Source: Allobosea sp. AAP35
GTDB lineage: Bacteria > Pseudomonadota > Alphaproteobacteria > Rhizobiales > Beijerinckiaceae
Assembly (NCBI RefSeq): GCF_001295925.1
Contig: NZ_LJHQ01000006.1
Location: 1 to 64,000, forward strand
DNA: 64,000 nt
Direction of reading: 5' to 3'
Part shown: in pieces, positions 17,291 to 24,795 of the stretch
How the letters are laid out: each line of letters opens with the position of its first letter
Position numbering within the stretch: position 1 is the stretch's first letter
Translations under genes and position numbers: made by a program
Notes under the pieces: generated by a model
What the model saw: the letters and a program-made list of their open reading frames with translations, nothing else
Database searches by the model: none
What the model was told of the DNA's origin: nothing

Positions 17291-17659
17291 TTGAGCGCTC
17301 CAGACGATCTGCCATTGCCTGCCGCCCAGATCGGCTTCGGCGATTTCCTCAAGGTCGATATCCGTGTCGGCACCATCGTCGAGGCCGGGCCCTATCCGGA
17401 AGCGCGCAAGCCCGCAATCAAGCTGGTGATCGATTTCGGCGGTGAGATCGGCCTGAAGAAATCCTCGGCGCAGATCACGAAGCACTATGCCTGCGAGGAC
17501 CTGCCCGGCCGGCAGGTGCTGGCCGTGGTGAACTTCCCGCCGCGCCAGATCGGCAAGTTCATGTCGGAGGTGCTGACGCTTGGCGTGCCCGACGCGGACG
17601 GCGAGGTCGTGCTGATCGGGCCGGGGTTGGATGTGCCGAAGGGTGGGCGGGTGTATTAG
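17291..17659 (+). CDS. CsaA-like tRNA-binding protein
   Basis: 122 residues forming one OB-fold tRNA-binding domain ([30 protein letters not shown], then ITKHY and a C-terminal [15 protein letters not shown]). The family includes CsaA, proposed as an export chaperone, and tRNA-binding modules related to methionyl-tRNA synthetase. The start is a TTG at 17291, supported by a near-perfect AAGGAGG (17275-17281) at normal spacing; no ATG or GTG in frame is better placed. Confidence 0.85.
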   Translation: MSAPDDLPLPAAQIGFGDFLKVDIRVGTIVEAGPYPEARKPAIKLVIDFGGEIGLKKSSAQITKHYACEDLPGRQVLAVVNFPPRQIGKFMSEVLTLGVPDADGEVVLIGPGLDVPKGGRVY

Positions 17660-17795
17660 GCTGCCGCGACCGCGTCAGGGATGGCCGTCGGCATGTCAGC
17701 TTCCGACCCGTTGCGGACTGTCAATCTGACTGCATCTCGCGCCGCGCTCATAATGCGATCGAGCGAGACTGAAGGCAGCAACCCGGCGATTCGCA

Positions 17796-18320
17796 TCATC
17801 TTCCGAAAATTGTAAACCAATGTAGATTGCCTTTGATTTTCTCTAGGACAACCCTCAAAGATCCATCTTTGCATGATGTATTAACATTAAATCTCTTGAG
17901 ATTTAGAGAACGCATTCTAACTTCAATTTCATTCTCATTATCGAATGTATTACCTGCATAAGCTACTGAAATCATATCTTCTAGAATGATTTTTAGCTTA
18001 ATGCAGTGCGCTTCTCCAGGGTCTGTTGTTAAAATAATAGAACCATCGTGAGATACTGAGCTACTAAGCCTGCATATACGATACAGTTCATTGAGTGACA
18101 TGCTTGATTCAAGAAATTTAGCTGTATCGGTTTGACTACAAACATCTGAAGGCCAGCTGGAAATTCTGTCACTTTTAGGAGGAACAAACAAATTGGCATA
18201 TGATCTGTTAATCATTGATGCAATCGCGCCAGAAGCCTGAGCGTCGGGAGGTGTTCCGCAGCCCGGCAGCAGGAAGGCAACGCTGATAACCAAGACAGGC
18301 GCTGAGTAGCGGAGTTTCAT
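17796..18320 (-). CDS. Orphan lipoprotein with AT-rich body
   Basis: 174 residues from ATG 18320 (an in-frame ATG 15 bases upstream is also possible). The N-terminus is a lipoprotein signal (VLVISVAFLLPGCG). The remainder has no recognisable domain; it contains several Cys residues (SDVCSQT, YRICRLS, EAHCIKL, NTSCKDG) that may form disulfides. The body is strikingly AT-rich: about 27-30% GC over 17881-18000, versus roughly two-thirds GC in surrounding genes. The signal-peptide part has the normal composition. This suggests recent acquisition or a mosaic gene. Confidence 0.6.
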   Translation of the reverse strand: MKLRYSAPVLVISVAFLLPGCGTPPDAQASGAIASMINRSYANLFVPPKSDRISSWPSDVCSQTDTAKFLESSMSLNELYRICRLSSSVSHDGSIILTTDPGEAHCIKLKIILEDMISVAYAGNTFDNENEIEVRMRSLNLKRFNVNTSCKDGSLRVVLEKIKGNLHWFTIFGR

Positions 18321-18506
18321 TCTTGGCTTATCCATTTTTCGTGCCCAGTGGCCTCCTCATCGCGCGTAGGGAGGTTTGCATCAAAGACGGCCAGAGCAAG
18401 CGACACTGTCACGCAAATTCGAAGCATGACCGACCTCCGATCCAACGACGCTTCCGATTGAGTAAACCGACTGCCGCCAAATGTCTGCTCTCGACCCACA
18501 GCAGCC

Positions 18507-19964
18507 CTAAACCGGCAGCCTAACCGTCGCCCGCAAGCCCCCCAGCGGCGAATCCGCCAGGATGATGTCGCCGCCATGGGCGCGGGCGATGTCGCGGGCG
18601 ATGGCCAGCCCCAGCCCCGTGCCGCCTGAATCGACATTGCGGGCCTCGTCGAGGCGGAAGAAGGGGCGGAAGACGTCCTCGCGCAGCTCGGGCGCGATGC
18701 CCGGCCCGTCATCATCGATCATGATGATCAGATAGCGCGCATCATGGGTGGCGCGTATGGCGATGCGGTCGCCGAAGCGGGCGGCGTTGGAAACGAGATT
18801 GGTCAGGAGCCTGCGCACGGCATCGGGCCTGATCACCACCAGCGGATCGCCGACGACCGTCAGTTCGGTCTGGTGGCCCTGGCGCTCGGCATCGGATTTC
18901 AGCTCTTCCAGCAGGGCCCGGATATCGGTCTCGACCGCCGCCTCTCCGGCATCGCCCCGTGCAAAGGCGAGATAGTCCTCGAGCATGCGGGCCATCTCGT
19001 CGACGTCTTTTTCCAGGGCGTCGATTTCCGAGGACCGTTCCATCAGCGCCAAAGACAGCTTGAAGCGGGTCAGGATGGTGCGCAGATCGTGGCTGACGCC
19101 ATTGAGCATGGTCGTGCGCTCGCCGACCGCGCGCTCGACCCGGCGCTTCATCTCGATGAAGGCGTTGCCGGCGCGGCGGACCTCGCGGGCGCCACGGGGA
19201 CGAAACTCGGCGTCGCGGCCCTTGCCGAAGGCTTCCGCCGCGTCGGCGAGTTTGAGGATCGGCCGGATCTGGTTGCGCAGGAACAGCACCGCGATGGTCA
19301 GGAGGATCAGCGAGGTGCCGAGCATCCAGAGCAGGAAGATATGGCTGTTGCTGGCATAGGCGGAGTTGCGCCGGGTCAGGATGCGCATCACGTTCTGGCC
19401 GAGCTTGACGCGGATCTCGATCAGGCTGGAGCGTCCGACCGTGTCGAGCCAGAAGGGCCTGGCGACCTGCTGAGCCAACTCGGACGAGAGCGCGCTGTCG
19501 AGCAGCGAGAAGAAGGGGCGGGGGCCCGGCGGCGGCAGGTCGGTGTTGGGAATGATGTCGATATCCATGCTCAGGCGCTCGGCCGCGATGCGCGAAAGCG
19601 CGCTCGTGTCGGCATCCTGCGGGTAGCTTTCATAGACGTCGATCATCGCGGCGATGTCGGCCGAAACGGCCGAGGACAGGCGCTGGGTCACCGTCTGCCA
19701 GTGCCGTTCCATGAAGACATAGGCGATGACCGATTGCAGCAGCACGACCGGGGCGATGACGATGACCAGCGCGCGGGGATAGAGCCCCTTGGGCATGTAG
19801 CGGGCGATGATGTGCAACGGCCGCCCGGCCCATTTCAGGAGGGGCTTGATCTGCTCGTTGAGATGCGACTTCCAGCGCACTCCGGCGGCCGACAGGCGTG
19901 CGAGCCCGGCCGCGACCCGCTGTGCCACGCCCTGGCGGTGCCTGCCTGGCTGAACCTGCGTCAC
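18507..19964 (-). CDS. EnvZ-like sensor histidine kinase
   Basis: 485 residues in the inner membrane. TM1 is about 64-85, a periplasmic region about 86-207, TM2 about 208-229, HAMP about 230-283, then the H-box GVSHDLRTILTR with His292 and a HATPase domain with GGTGLGLAIARDIARAHGG near the C-terminus. The HDLRT form of the H-box is the EnvZ type. The ATG overlaps the stop of the response regulator gene (ATGA), so the two are coupled. Confidence 0.93.
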   Translation of the reverse strand: MTQVQPGRHRQGVAQRVAAGLARLSAAGVRWKSHLNEQIKPLLKWAGRPLHIIARYMPKGLYPRALVIVIAPVVLLQSVIAYVFMERHWQTVTQRLSSAVSADIAAMIDVYESYPQDADTSALSRIAAERLSMDIDIIPNTDLPPPGPRPFFSLLDSALSSELAQQVARPFWLDTVGRSSLIEIRVKLGQNVMRILTRRNSAYASNSHIFLLWMLGTSLILLTIAVLFLRNQIRPILKLADAAEAFGKGRDAEFRPRGAREVRRAGNAFIEMKRRVERAVGERTTMLNGVSHDLRTILTRFKLSLALMERSSEIDALEKDVDEMARMLEDYLAFARGDAGEAAVETDIRALLEELKSDAERQGHQTELTVVGDPLVVIRPDAVRRLLTNLVSNAARFGDRIAIRATHDARYLIIMIDDDGPGIAPELREDVFRPFFRLDEARNVDSGGTGLGLAIARDIARAHGGDIILADSPLGGLRATVRLPV

Positions 19965-20689
19965 GTCCGGTCCGTCACGAGCCGGTAGCCGACGCCGCGC
20001 ACGGTCTGCAGATAGAGCGGGTCGGCCGGGTCGCGCTCGATCTTGCGGCGCAGCCGGTTCATCTGGACATCGACGGTGCGGTCATTGGCGGCGGTGCCCT
20101 GAGCGGCGAGTTCCTCGCGCGCCACGACCTCGCCGGCGCGCTCGGCCAGGGCGGTCAGGATCTCGCGCTCGCGCTCGGTCAGGCGGATCGGCTCCTCATC
20201 CTTGCGCAATTCGCCGCGTGAAAGCCCGTAGAGGAACGGGCCGAAGCGCACGAAGTCGGGTCGCGGCGGCGATTGGGCGGGATCGATGATCGCCGTGCGC
20301 TTCAGGATATTGCCGAGGCGCAGCAACAGTTCGCGCGGCTCGAAGGGCTTGGCGAGATAGTCGTCGACGCCGATCTCGAGCCCGTTGATGCGGTCCTTGC
20401 CGTCGGCCCGGGCGGTCAGCATCAGGATCGGCACGACGGACTCGGTCCGAAGCCGGCGGGCAAAGTCGAAGCCGTTCTCGCCGGGCATCATGATGTCGAG
20501 CACGATCGCGTCGAAGACGAGGCGGGCGAGCCGCAGATCGGCTTCCTTTGCGCTGGCCGCCGTGGAGACGCGGTAGCCGTTGTCGCCGAGGAAGCGCCCC
20601 AGAAGCTCGCGCAGGCGGCGATCGTCATCGACCACGAGGATGTGGGGTGCTTCGTCGAGAAGGGGCTTGCGCGCCGGCTGTGCGGCCAT
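19961..20689 (-). CDS. OmpR-family response regulator (PetR-like)
   Basis: 242 residues: receiver domain at about 15-130 with acidic pocket DDD, phospho-acceptor Asp65 (IVLDIMMPG) and the KPFEPREL lysine; a winged-helix DNA-binding domain follows at about 145-240, with RLTEREREILTAL and TVRGVGYRLV. It precedes its EnvZ-like kinase and follows a MarR gene on the same strand. A MarR-OmpR arrangement next to ilvE recalls the petP-petR context of alphaproteobacteria; the orthology is inferred. Confidence 0.93.
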   Translation of the reverse strand: MAAQPARKPLLDEAPHILVVDDDRRLRELLGRFLGDNGYRVSTAASAKEADLRLARLVFDAIVLDIMMPGENGFDFARRLRTESVVPILMLTARADGKDRINGLEIGVDDYLAKPFEPRELLLRLGNILKRTAIIDPAQSPPRPDFVRFGPFLYGLSRGELRKDEEPIRLTEREREILTALAERAGEVVAREELAAQGTAANDRTVDVQMNRLRRKIERDPADPLYLQTVRGVGYRLVTDRT

Positions 20690-20778
20690 CTTTTATCCGC
20701 CTTGTCTTGTGCGATATCGTCGGCGCGGGGCCATCGCGTCGGCCTTGCGACCTGATCCATAGGCTTGAGCGTCGGTCC

Positions 20779-21303
20779 TCACTGCGGGATGGCGAGGAAG
20801 CCCCGCACCTTGTGGCGTTCGGCGGGATCGATCAACCCCGCGAGATAATGCGCGATCGTCTGCGCCGCCTCCGGGGGGAGGTGAGACAGCGACCCGTTGA
20901 TCCGCTTCGCCTGCAACTGCACCAGGCGCAAGGCGAGATCCTGGCCGGAATGGGTGGCATGCAGATGACGTTGGCGCTTGTCGTGGACGCCGGTGCGCTG
21001 CTCGACGAAGCCGGTCTCGACCAACTCCTTCAGGACGCGATTGAGGCTCTGCTTGGTGATCTTGAGGATATCGAGCAGTTCGGCGATTGTCAGGCCCGGC
21101 CTTCGCAGGACGAAATGCAGGACGCGGTGATGGGCGCGGCCGAAGCCGTATTCGGCCAGGATCAGGTCCGGGCCGCCGACGAAATCGCGGTAGGCGAAGA
21201 ACAGCAGTTCGATCAGGTCGTAGGGCACGGCCTGTTGCGTCGTGTCCTCGCCCGTCGCGACGGTCAGGGCAGCGTCATCCGGTCGGTGCTGCGTATTGGC
21301 CAT
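20779..21303 (-). CDS. MarR-family regulator (PetP/LdtR-like)
   Basis: 174 residues with a MarR winged helix: AEYGFGRAHHRVLHFVLRRPGLTIAELL, recognition region KITKQSLNRVLKELVETGFVEQR, and wing DKRQRHLHAT. ATG 21303 is preferred; the upstream in-frame start would run through the palindromic operator. It lies 90 bases before the OmpR-type regulator and diverges from ilvE. PetP and LdtR proteins are the closest recognisable context relatives and regulate envelope or respiratory functions, but the targets here are unknown. Confidence 0.85.
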   Translation of the reverse strand: MANTQHRPDDAALTVATGEDTTQQAVPYDLIELLFFAYRDFVGGPDLILAEYGFGRAHHRVLHFVLRRPGLTIAELLDILKITKQSLNRVLKELVETGFVEQRTGVHDKRQRHLHATHSGQDLALRLVQLQAKRINGSLSHLPPEAAQTIAHYLAGLIDPAERHKVRGFLAIPQ

Positions 21304-21321
21304 CGCATCCGTCCTGAAATT

Positions 21322-21342
21322 TATGTCAGTGATGTTGACATA
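21322..21342. promoter_or_regulatory. Palindromic operator upstream of the MarR gene
   Basis: TATGTCA-GTGATGT-TGACATA, perfect 7-bp arms, 19 bases upstream of the MarR ATG. On the minus strand it overlaps or directly follows a plausible promoter (TTGACC, then GATATG 17 bases on), as expected for autorepression. It could also control the divergent ilvE gene. Confidence 0.65.
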
Positions 21343-21389
21343 TCTCAGACGCAAGATTACCGGTCAAGCGCGCTGGGCGACGGATTATG

Positions 21390-21419
21390 TCGTCAGATGA
21401 TGTTGCAGCGCAGTATAAT
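21390..21419 (+). promoter_or_regulatory. Candidate ilvE promoter
   Basis: A perfect -10 TATAAT (21414-21419) with TCGTCA (21390-21395) 18 bases upstream as a 4/6 -35 box. This would give a leader of about 80 bases before the ilvE ATG at 21506. Confidence 0.5.
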
Positions 21420-21505
21420 TCCGGTCTTTCGCCCCTCCCGCCATGGTGACGGTGTCAGGGGGCTCCAACGGATCAGCCAGACCGGACGTGCAAGAGGAGC
21501 ACCCC

Positions 21506-22393
21506 ATGTCAGTCATTCCTTTCGACCAGCGCGACGGCGTCATCTGGTTCGACGGCAAGCTCGTGCCGTGGAAGGACGCGAAAGTTCACGTACTGACCCA
21601 TGGGCTGCATTACGGCTCCTGCGTGTTCGAGGGCGAACGCGCCTATGACGGCGTGATCTACAAGGGCACCGAGCATTCGCAGCGCTTCCACAAATCCGCC
21701 GAGATCATGGATTTCACGATCCCCTGGTCGGTGGCCGAACTCGATGCGGCGAAGGACCTCTGCCTGAAGGAGAACGGGCTGAAAGACGCCTATGTCCGCC
21801 CGGTCGCCTGGCGCGGCTCCGAAATGATGGCGGTGTCGGGGCTCAACAACACGATCCATACCGCGATCGCGGTCTGGGAATGGCCGAGCATGTTCGACAT
21901 GGCCCAGAAACTGAAGGGCGTGCGCCTCGACGTCGCCGCCTATCGCCGGCCCGACCCCGCCTGCGCGCCCGTGCACGCCAAGGCGGCGGGGCTCTACATG
22001 ATCTGCTCGCTGTCGAAGCATAAGGCCGAGCGTGGCGGCTACGCCGATGCGATGATGCTGGACTGGGAGGGCAATGTCGCCGAATGCACCGGCGCCAACA
22101 TCTTCTTCATCAAGGACGGCGTCATCCATACCCCACTGGCCGATCGCTTCCTGAACGGCATCACCCGGCAGTCGGTGATCGACCTCTGCCGCCAGCGCGG
22201 CTTCGAGGTCGTCGAGCGGCGGATCCTCCCCGAGGAGCTCGAAGGCTTCAACGAGTGCTTCATCACCGGCTCGGCGGCGGAGGTGACGCTGGTCTCCGAG
22301 ATCGGACCCTACTCCTTCGTCACCGGCAATATGGGCAAGGTGATCATGGAGGATTATTCCGACGCGGTGCGGCCGAAGTCGAAGGCGGCTTGA
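21506..22393 (+). CDS. ilvE: Branched-chain amino acid aminotransferase
   Basis: PLP-dependent class IV aminotransferase for Leu, Ile and Val, 295 residues. The N-terminus has the IWFDGKLVPWKDAKVHVLTHGLHYGSCVFEG pattern (in parts). HAKAAGLYM is the PLP-lysine region, followed by the EGNVAECTGANIFFIKDG block and GITRQSVI. ATG 21506 follows AAGAGGAG at optimal distance; upstream in-frame codons are not family-like. It is divergent from a MarR gene. Confidence 0.95.
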   Translation: MSVIPFDQRDGVIWFDGKLVPWKDAKVHVLTHGLHYGSCVFEGERAYDGVIYKGTEHSQRFHKSAEIMDFTIPWSVAELDAAKDLCLKENGLKDAYVRPVAWRGSEMMAVSGLNNTIHTAIAVWEWPSMFDMAQKLKGVRLDVAAYRRPDPACAPVHAKAAGLYMICSLSKHKAERGGYADAMMLDWEGNVAECTGANIFFIKDGVIHTPLADRFLNGITRQSVIDLCRQRGFEVVERRILPEELEGFNECFITGSAAEVTLVSEIGPYSFVTGNMGKVIMEDYSDAVRPKSKAA

Positions 22394-22413
22394 GGGCGCG
22401 GCAGACGCCTCTC

Positions 22414-22863
22414 TTACCCTCCCCCTACGGGCTTTTCGTCCCGGCCGATGATCTTCGCGCGGCCTTCGCGGATATGCTCGCGGATGGCGCGAACGAGATC
22501 GACGGTCATCGACCTCGGCAATGGGCCGTAGATAAAACCCCGATCGGCGCCCCTGCCGATCGGGCGAAGGTCCGGCCCCGGCCAGGTAAATCCGTTGACC
22601 TCGGTGGTGACGATCCACGATCGGGCGTCATCGAGGCCAAGGCGTCGTTTCGTCCCGGCCGGTATCTCTATCGCGTGAAGCGGATTGCCAGGCGGCGTAT
22701 GGGTTATCGGCGCGACGTAGACGGTCAGATTGCCATCCTGCCGCGTGGTGGCGACCACCACCGCACAAGGGCGGTCCTTGGCGGCTTCGTCCCTGCCGAC
22801 AGCGGCCTCCGAACGCCACAGATAAGCGAAACGGATGACCAGCCCGGGCTCCGGCTGCTTCAT
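22414..22863 (-). CDS. PemK/MazF-like growth-inhibitor toxin
   Basis: 149 residues. It starts PGLVIRFAYLWRSE and contains RPCAVVVATTR, YVAPITHTPP and a C-terminal DLVRAIREH segment, consistent with a PemK-like endoribonuclease-fold toxin, although rather divergent from MazF. Its ATG overlaps the antitoxin TGA (ATGA), the usual antitoxin-first layout. Toxin identity rests on this pairing plus the N-terminal pattern. Confidence 0.7.
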   Translation of the reverse strand: MKQPEPGLVIRFAYLWRSEAAVGRDEAAKDRPCAVVVATTRQDGNLTVYVAPITHTPPGNPLHAIEIPAGTKRRLGLDDARSWIVTTEVNGFTWPGPDLRPIGRGADRGFIYGPLPRSMTVDLVRAIREHIREGRAKIIGRDEKPVGGG

Positions 22864-23117
22864 TTGTATTCGTGATCGAACTGCGTCGCATCCTCGGAAA
22901 TCTCGATCGTGTCGAGCGCTTCCACGACGTCGTCCGGGAGTTCCCAGGCAAAATACGCCTTCCGGTCGTCGAAGGACTTCAGCCGGGCATATTCCTCGGC
23001 CGAAAGCAGCACGAGGCTGTCGCGGCCGTGATGGGTGATCGCGACGGGCTGCCTGATCGCCGCTTCGCGATAGCGGCCAAATTTCTTCTGCAGTTCAGCA
23101 GCGGTGATCGTGATCAT
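22860..23117 (-). CDS. Phd/YefM-family antitoxin
   Basis: 85 residues. The N-terminal DNA-binding half is the Phd/YefM type (ITAAELQKKFGRYREAAIRQPVAITHHGRDSLVLLSAEEYARLK, in parts). The acidic C-terminus (IEISEDATQFDHEYK) would wrap the toxin. A strong palindrome overlapping the predicted -10 lies just upstream. Confidence 0.85.
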   Translation of the reverse strand: MITITAAELQKKFGRYREAAIRQPVAITHHGRDSLVLLSAEEYARLKSFDDRKAYFAWELPDDVVEALDTIEISEDATQFDHEYK

Positions 23118-23140
23118 GACGCCATGCCAGCGTTTCGAGG

Positions 23141-23177
23141 ATTATCCGGATAATAGCGATTTTGCGGACCGCTTCAA
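23141..23177 (-). promoter_or_regulatory. Promoter and palindromic operator of the phd-pemK locus
   Basis: Minus-strand TTGAAG (23177-23172), 16-base spacer, TATTAT (23155-23150). A perfect 14-bp palindrome ATTATCCGGATAAT (23141-23154) covers the -10 box. This is a textbook arrangement for autorepression by a Phd-type antitoxin. Confidence 0.75.
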
Positions 23178-23193
23178 TCGGATCATCTCAACG

Positions 23194-23673
23194 TCAGGCG
23201 CGCGCTGCCGTCTCTTCCCACCGGCTCGCCGCATCGTCATCCTCCCGCTTCGCCTCGACCCAGCCGCCGGTCGTGCCATCGGCGAGGTGCTCGCGCTTCC
23301 AGAAGGGCGCGCGGGTCTTGAGGTAGTCCATCATGAAATCGGCTGCCTCGAACGCGGCGCGGCGATGAGCCGACGTCGCGATCACCAGCACGATCTGTTC
23401 GCCCGGCTTGACCAGGCCATAGCGGTGGATGGCGAGCAGGCCCATCAACGGCCAGCGCGCGGCGGCCTCATCCGCGACGCGGGCGATCTCGGCCTGTGCC
23501 ATCCCGGGGTAGTGCTCCAACTCCAGCGCGGCGAGCGTGCCGCCCTCGTCGCGGCACAGACCGGTGAAGCTGACGACCGCGCCGATGTCGCGGCGGCCCT
23601 CTGAGAGCGCGGCGATCTCGGCGGCGAGGTCGAAATCCTCGCTCTGGATGCGGATGGTCGGGGTCATGCTCAT
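23194..23673 (-). CDS. moaE: Molybdopterin synthase catalytic subunit
   Basis: Adds the dithiolene sulfurs to cPMP together with MoaD. About 159 residues. GAVVSFTGLCRDEG, LELEHYPGMA and MMDYLKTRAPFWKRE (catalytic lysine) are typical. Two nearby ATGs (23673 and 23667) are possible; 23673 is used. The longer frame upstream reads into repeat element E3. The gene lies downstream of moaD but is separated from it by that 120-bp repeat. Confidence 0.93.
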   Translation of the reverse strand: MSMTPTIRIQSEDFDLAAEIAALSEGRRDIGAVVSFTGLCRDEGGTLAALELEHYPGMAQAEIARVADEAAARWPLMGLLAIHRYGLVKPGEQIVLVIATSAHRRAAFEAADFMMDYLKTRAPFWKREHLADGTTGGWVEAKREDDDAASRWEETAARA

Positions 23674-23681
23674 CCCTGTCT

Positions 23682-23801
23682 TTCCGGGGCCGCGCGCAGC
23701 GCGGAACCCGGAACCCACGACTGGGTGCGCCATGAACGTGCCATTCCATCGGCTGAGCCCGGTCGTGGGTTCCGGGTTCGCGCCCTTGGCGCGCCCCGGA
23801 A
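23682..23801. repeat. Palindromic repeat element E3 (between moaD and moaE)
   Basis: Outer arms TTCCGGGG (23682-23689) and CCCCGGAA (23794-23801), plus perfect 18-bp inner arms GAACCCGGAACCCACGAC (23704-23721) and its complement (23762-23779). The element separates two genes that normally work together and could fold in the moaD-moaE transcript. Confidence 0.75.
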
Positions 23802-23820
23802 TGACATAGGGGCTGTCATC

Positions 23821-24120
23821 TCAGCCGCCCGTCATCGGCGGGAAGAAGGCGATCTCCCTGGCGCCGTCCAGGCTCGCGCCCGGCTTGACATGGGTCTGGT
23901 TGATGGCGGCGCGCACCAGCGTCTCGTTCTCGAAGGCGGCGGCATAGCCTTCATCTCGGGTCTTCAGCCAGCGTACGAGGTCGAGCACCGTGTCGATGCC
24001 GGCTGGCAGTTCGACCTGCTCGTCGGCCAGGCCGACGCGCTCGCGCACCCAGGCGAAATAGACCAACCTCACGGTCCGGGTGTCGGAGGCGGGCGCAGAT
24101 GTCGCGAGAGGCTGCGTCAT
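23821..24120 (-). CDS. moaD: Molybdopterin synthase sulfur-carrier subunit
   Basis: 99 residues with a beta-grasp, ubiquitin-like fold: VRLVYFAWVRERVG at the start of the domain and the C-terminal EIAFFPPMTGG ending in the essential Gly-Gly that is thiocarboxylated. The first 16 or so residues are an extension. Its ATG overlaps the pgsA stop (ATGA). Partner of moaE downstream. Confidence 0.93.
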   Translation of the reverse strand: MTQPLATSAPASDTRTVRLVYFAWVRERVGLADEQVELPAGIDTVLDLVRWLKTRDEGYAAAFENETLVRAAINQTHVKPGASLDGAREIAFFPPMTGG

Positions 24121-24740
24121 GGTTCGCGCGTGTCCTCATCGACCATGTGGCGGATGCCGGCGTTGAAATAATCCCAGCCGGTATAGATGGTCAGCCCGGC
24201 CGCGACCCAGAGCATCACGATGCCGATCTGCGTGTTGTAGGGCAGGACCTTGTCGCCCGCCGGGCCGGCAACGAGGAAGCCCAGCGCCAGAAGCTGCGCC
24301 GTGGTCTTCCATTTGGCGACCTTGCTGACGGGCACGCTGACCTTCAGCTCGGCCAGGAATTCGCGAAGCCCCGAAACCAGGATTTCGCGGCAGAGAATGA
24401 CGATCGCGGCCCAGATCGCCCAGCCCTTGATCGTATCGGTGTGGACCAGCATCAGCAGCAGGGCGCAGACGAGCAGCTTGTCGGCGATGGGATCGAGCAT
24501 GCGGCCGATCGCCGATTGCTGGCTCCAGGCCCGGGCGATCCAGCCATCGAGATAATCCGTCACCGCCGCCGCGACATAGACGGCAAGCGCGATCCAGCGG
24601 ACCCAGTCGTCATGGGGCCAGAACAACAGGCCGACCAGTGCCGGAATCGCGAGGATTCGACCGTAGGTCAGGAGGTTCGGCAGGGACCAGGGGCCACGCC
24701 GTTTGATCGCGTCAGTAAAGCTCGTCACGGGTCCCACCAA
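24117..24740 (-). CDS. pgsA: CDP-diacylglycerol-glycerol-3-phosphate 3-phosphatidyltransferase
   Basis: Inner-membrane enzyme committing CDP-DAG to phosphatidylglycerol. Up to 207 residues with several membrane helices. The CDP-alcohol phosphotransferase motif is present as DYLDGWIAR...GRMLDPIADK (about 63-86). Only TTG (24740) and GTG (24737, 24728) starts are available near the N-terminus, so the exact start is uncertain. It sits between uvrC and moaD, a common Hyphomicrobiales order. Confidence 0.93.
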   Translation of the reverse strand: MVGPVTSFTDAIKRRGPWSLPNLLTYGRILAIPALVGLLFWPHDDWVRWIALAVYVAAAVTDYLDGWIARAWSQQSAIGRMLDPIADKLLVCALLLMLVHTDTIKGWAIWAAIVILCREILVSGLREFLAELKVSVPVSKVAKWKTTAQLLALGFLVAGPAGDKVLPYNTQIGIVMLWVAAGLTIYTGWDYFNAGIRHMVDEDTREP

Positions 24741-24795
24741 AGCAGCCGGCTTGTGACAGCGTCAACACGCAATGCGGCAGCATTGCCATTCAGCG

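Noticed and set aside
17656..17874. 72-codon minus-strand frame next to the AT-rich lipoprotein gene
   Set aside because: Overlaps the lipoprotein 3' end, has no ribosome-binding site or recognisable domain, and is not needed to explain the region.
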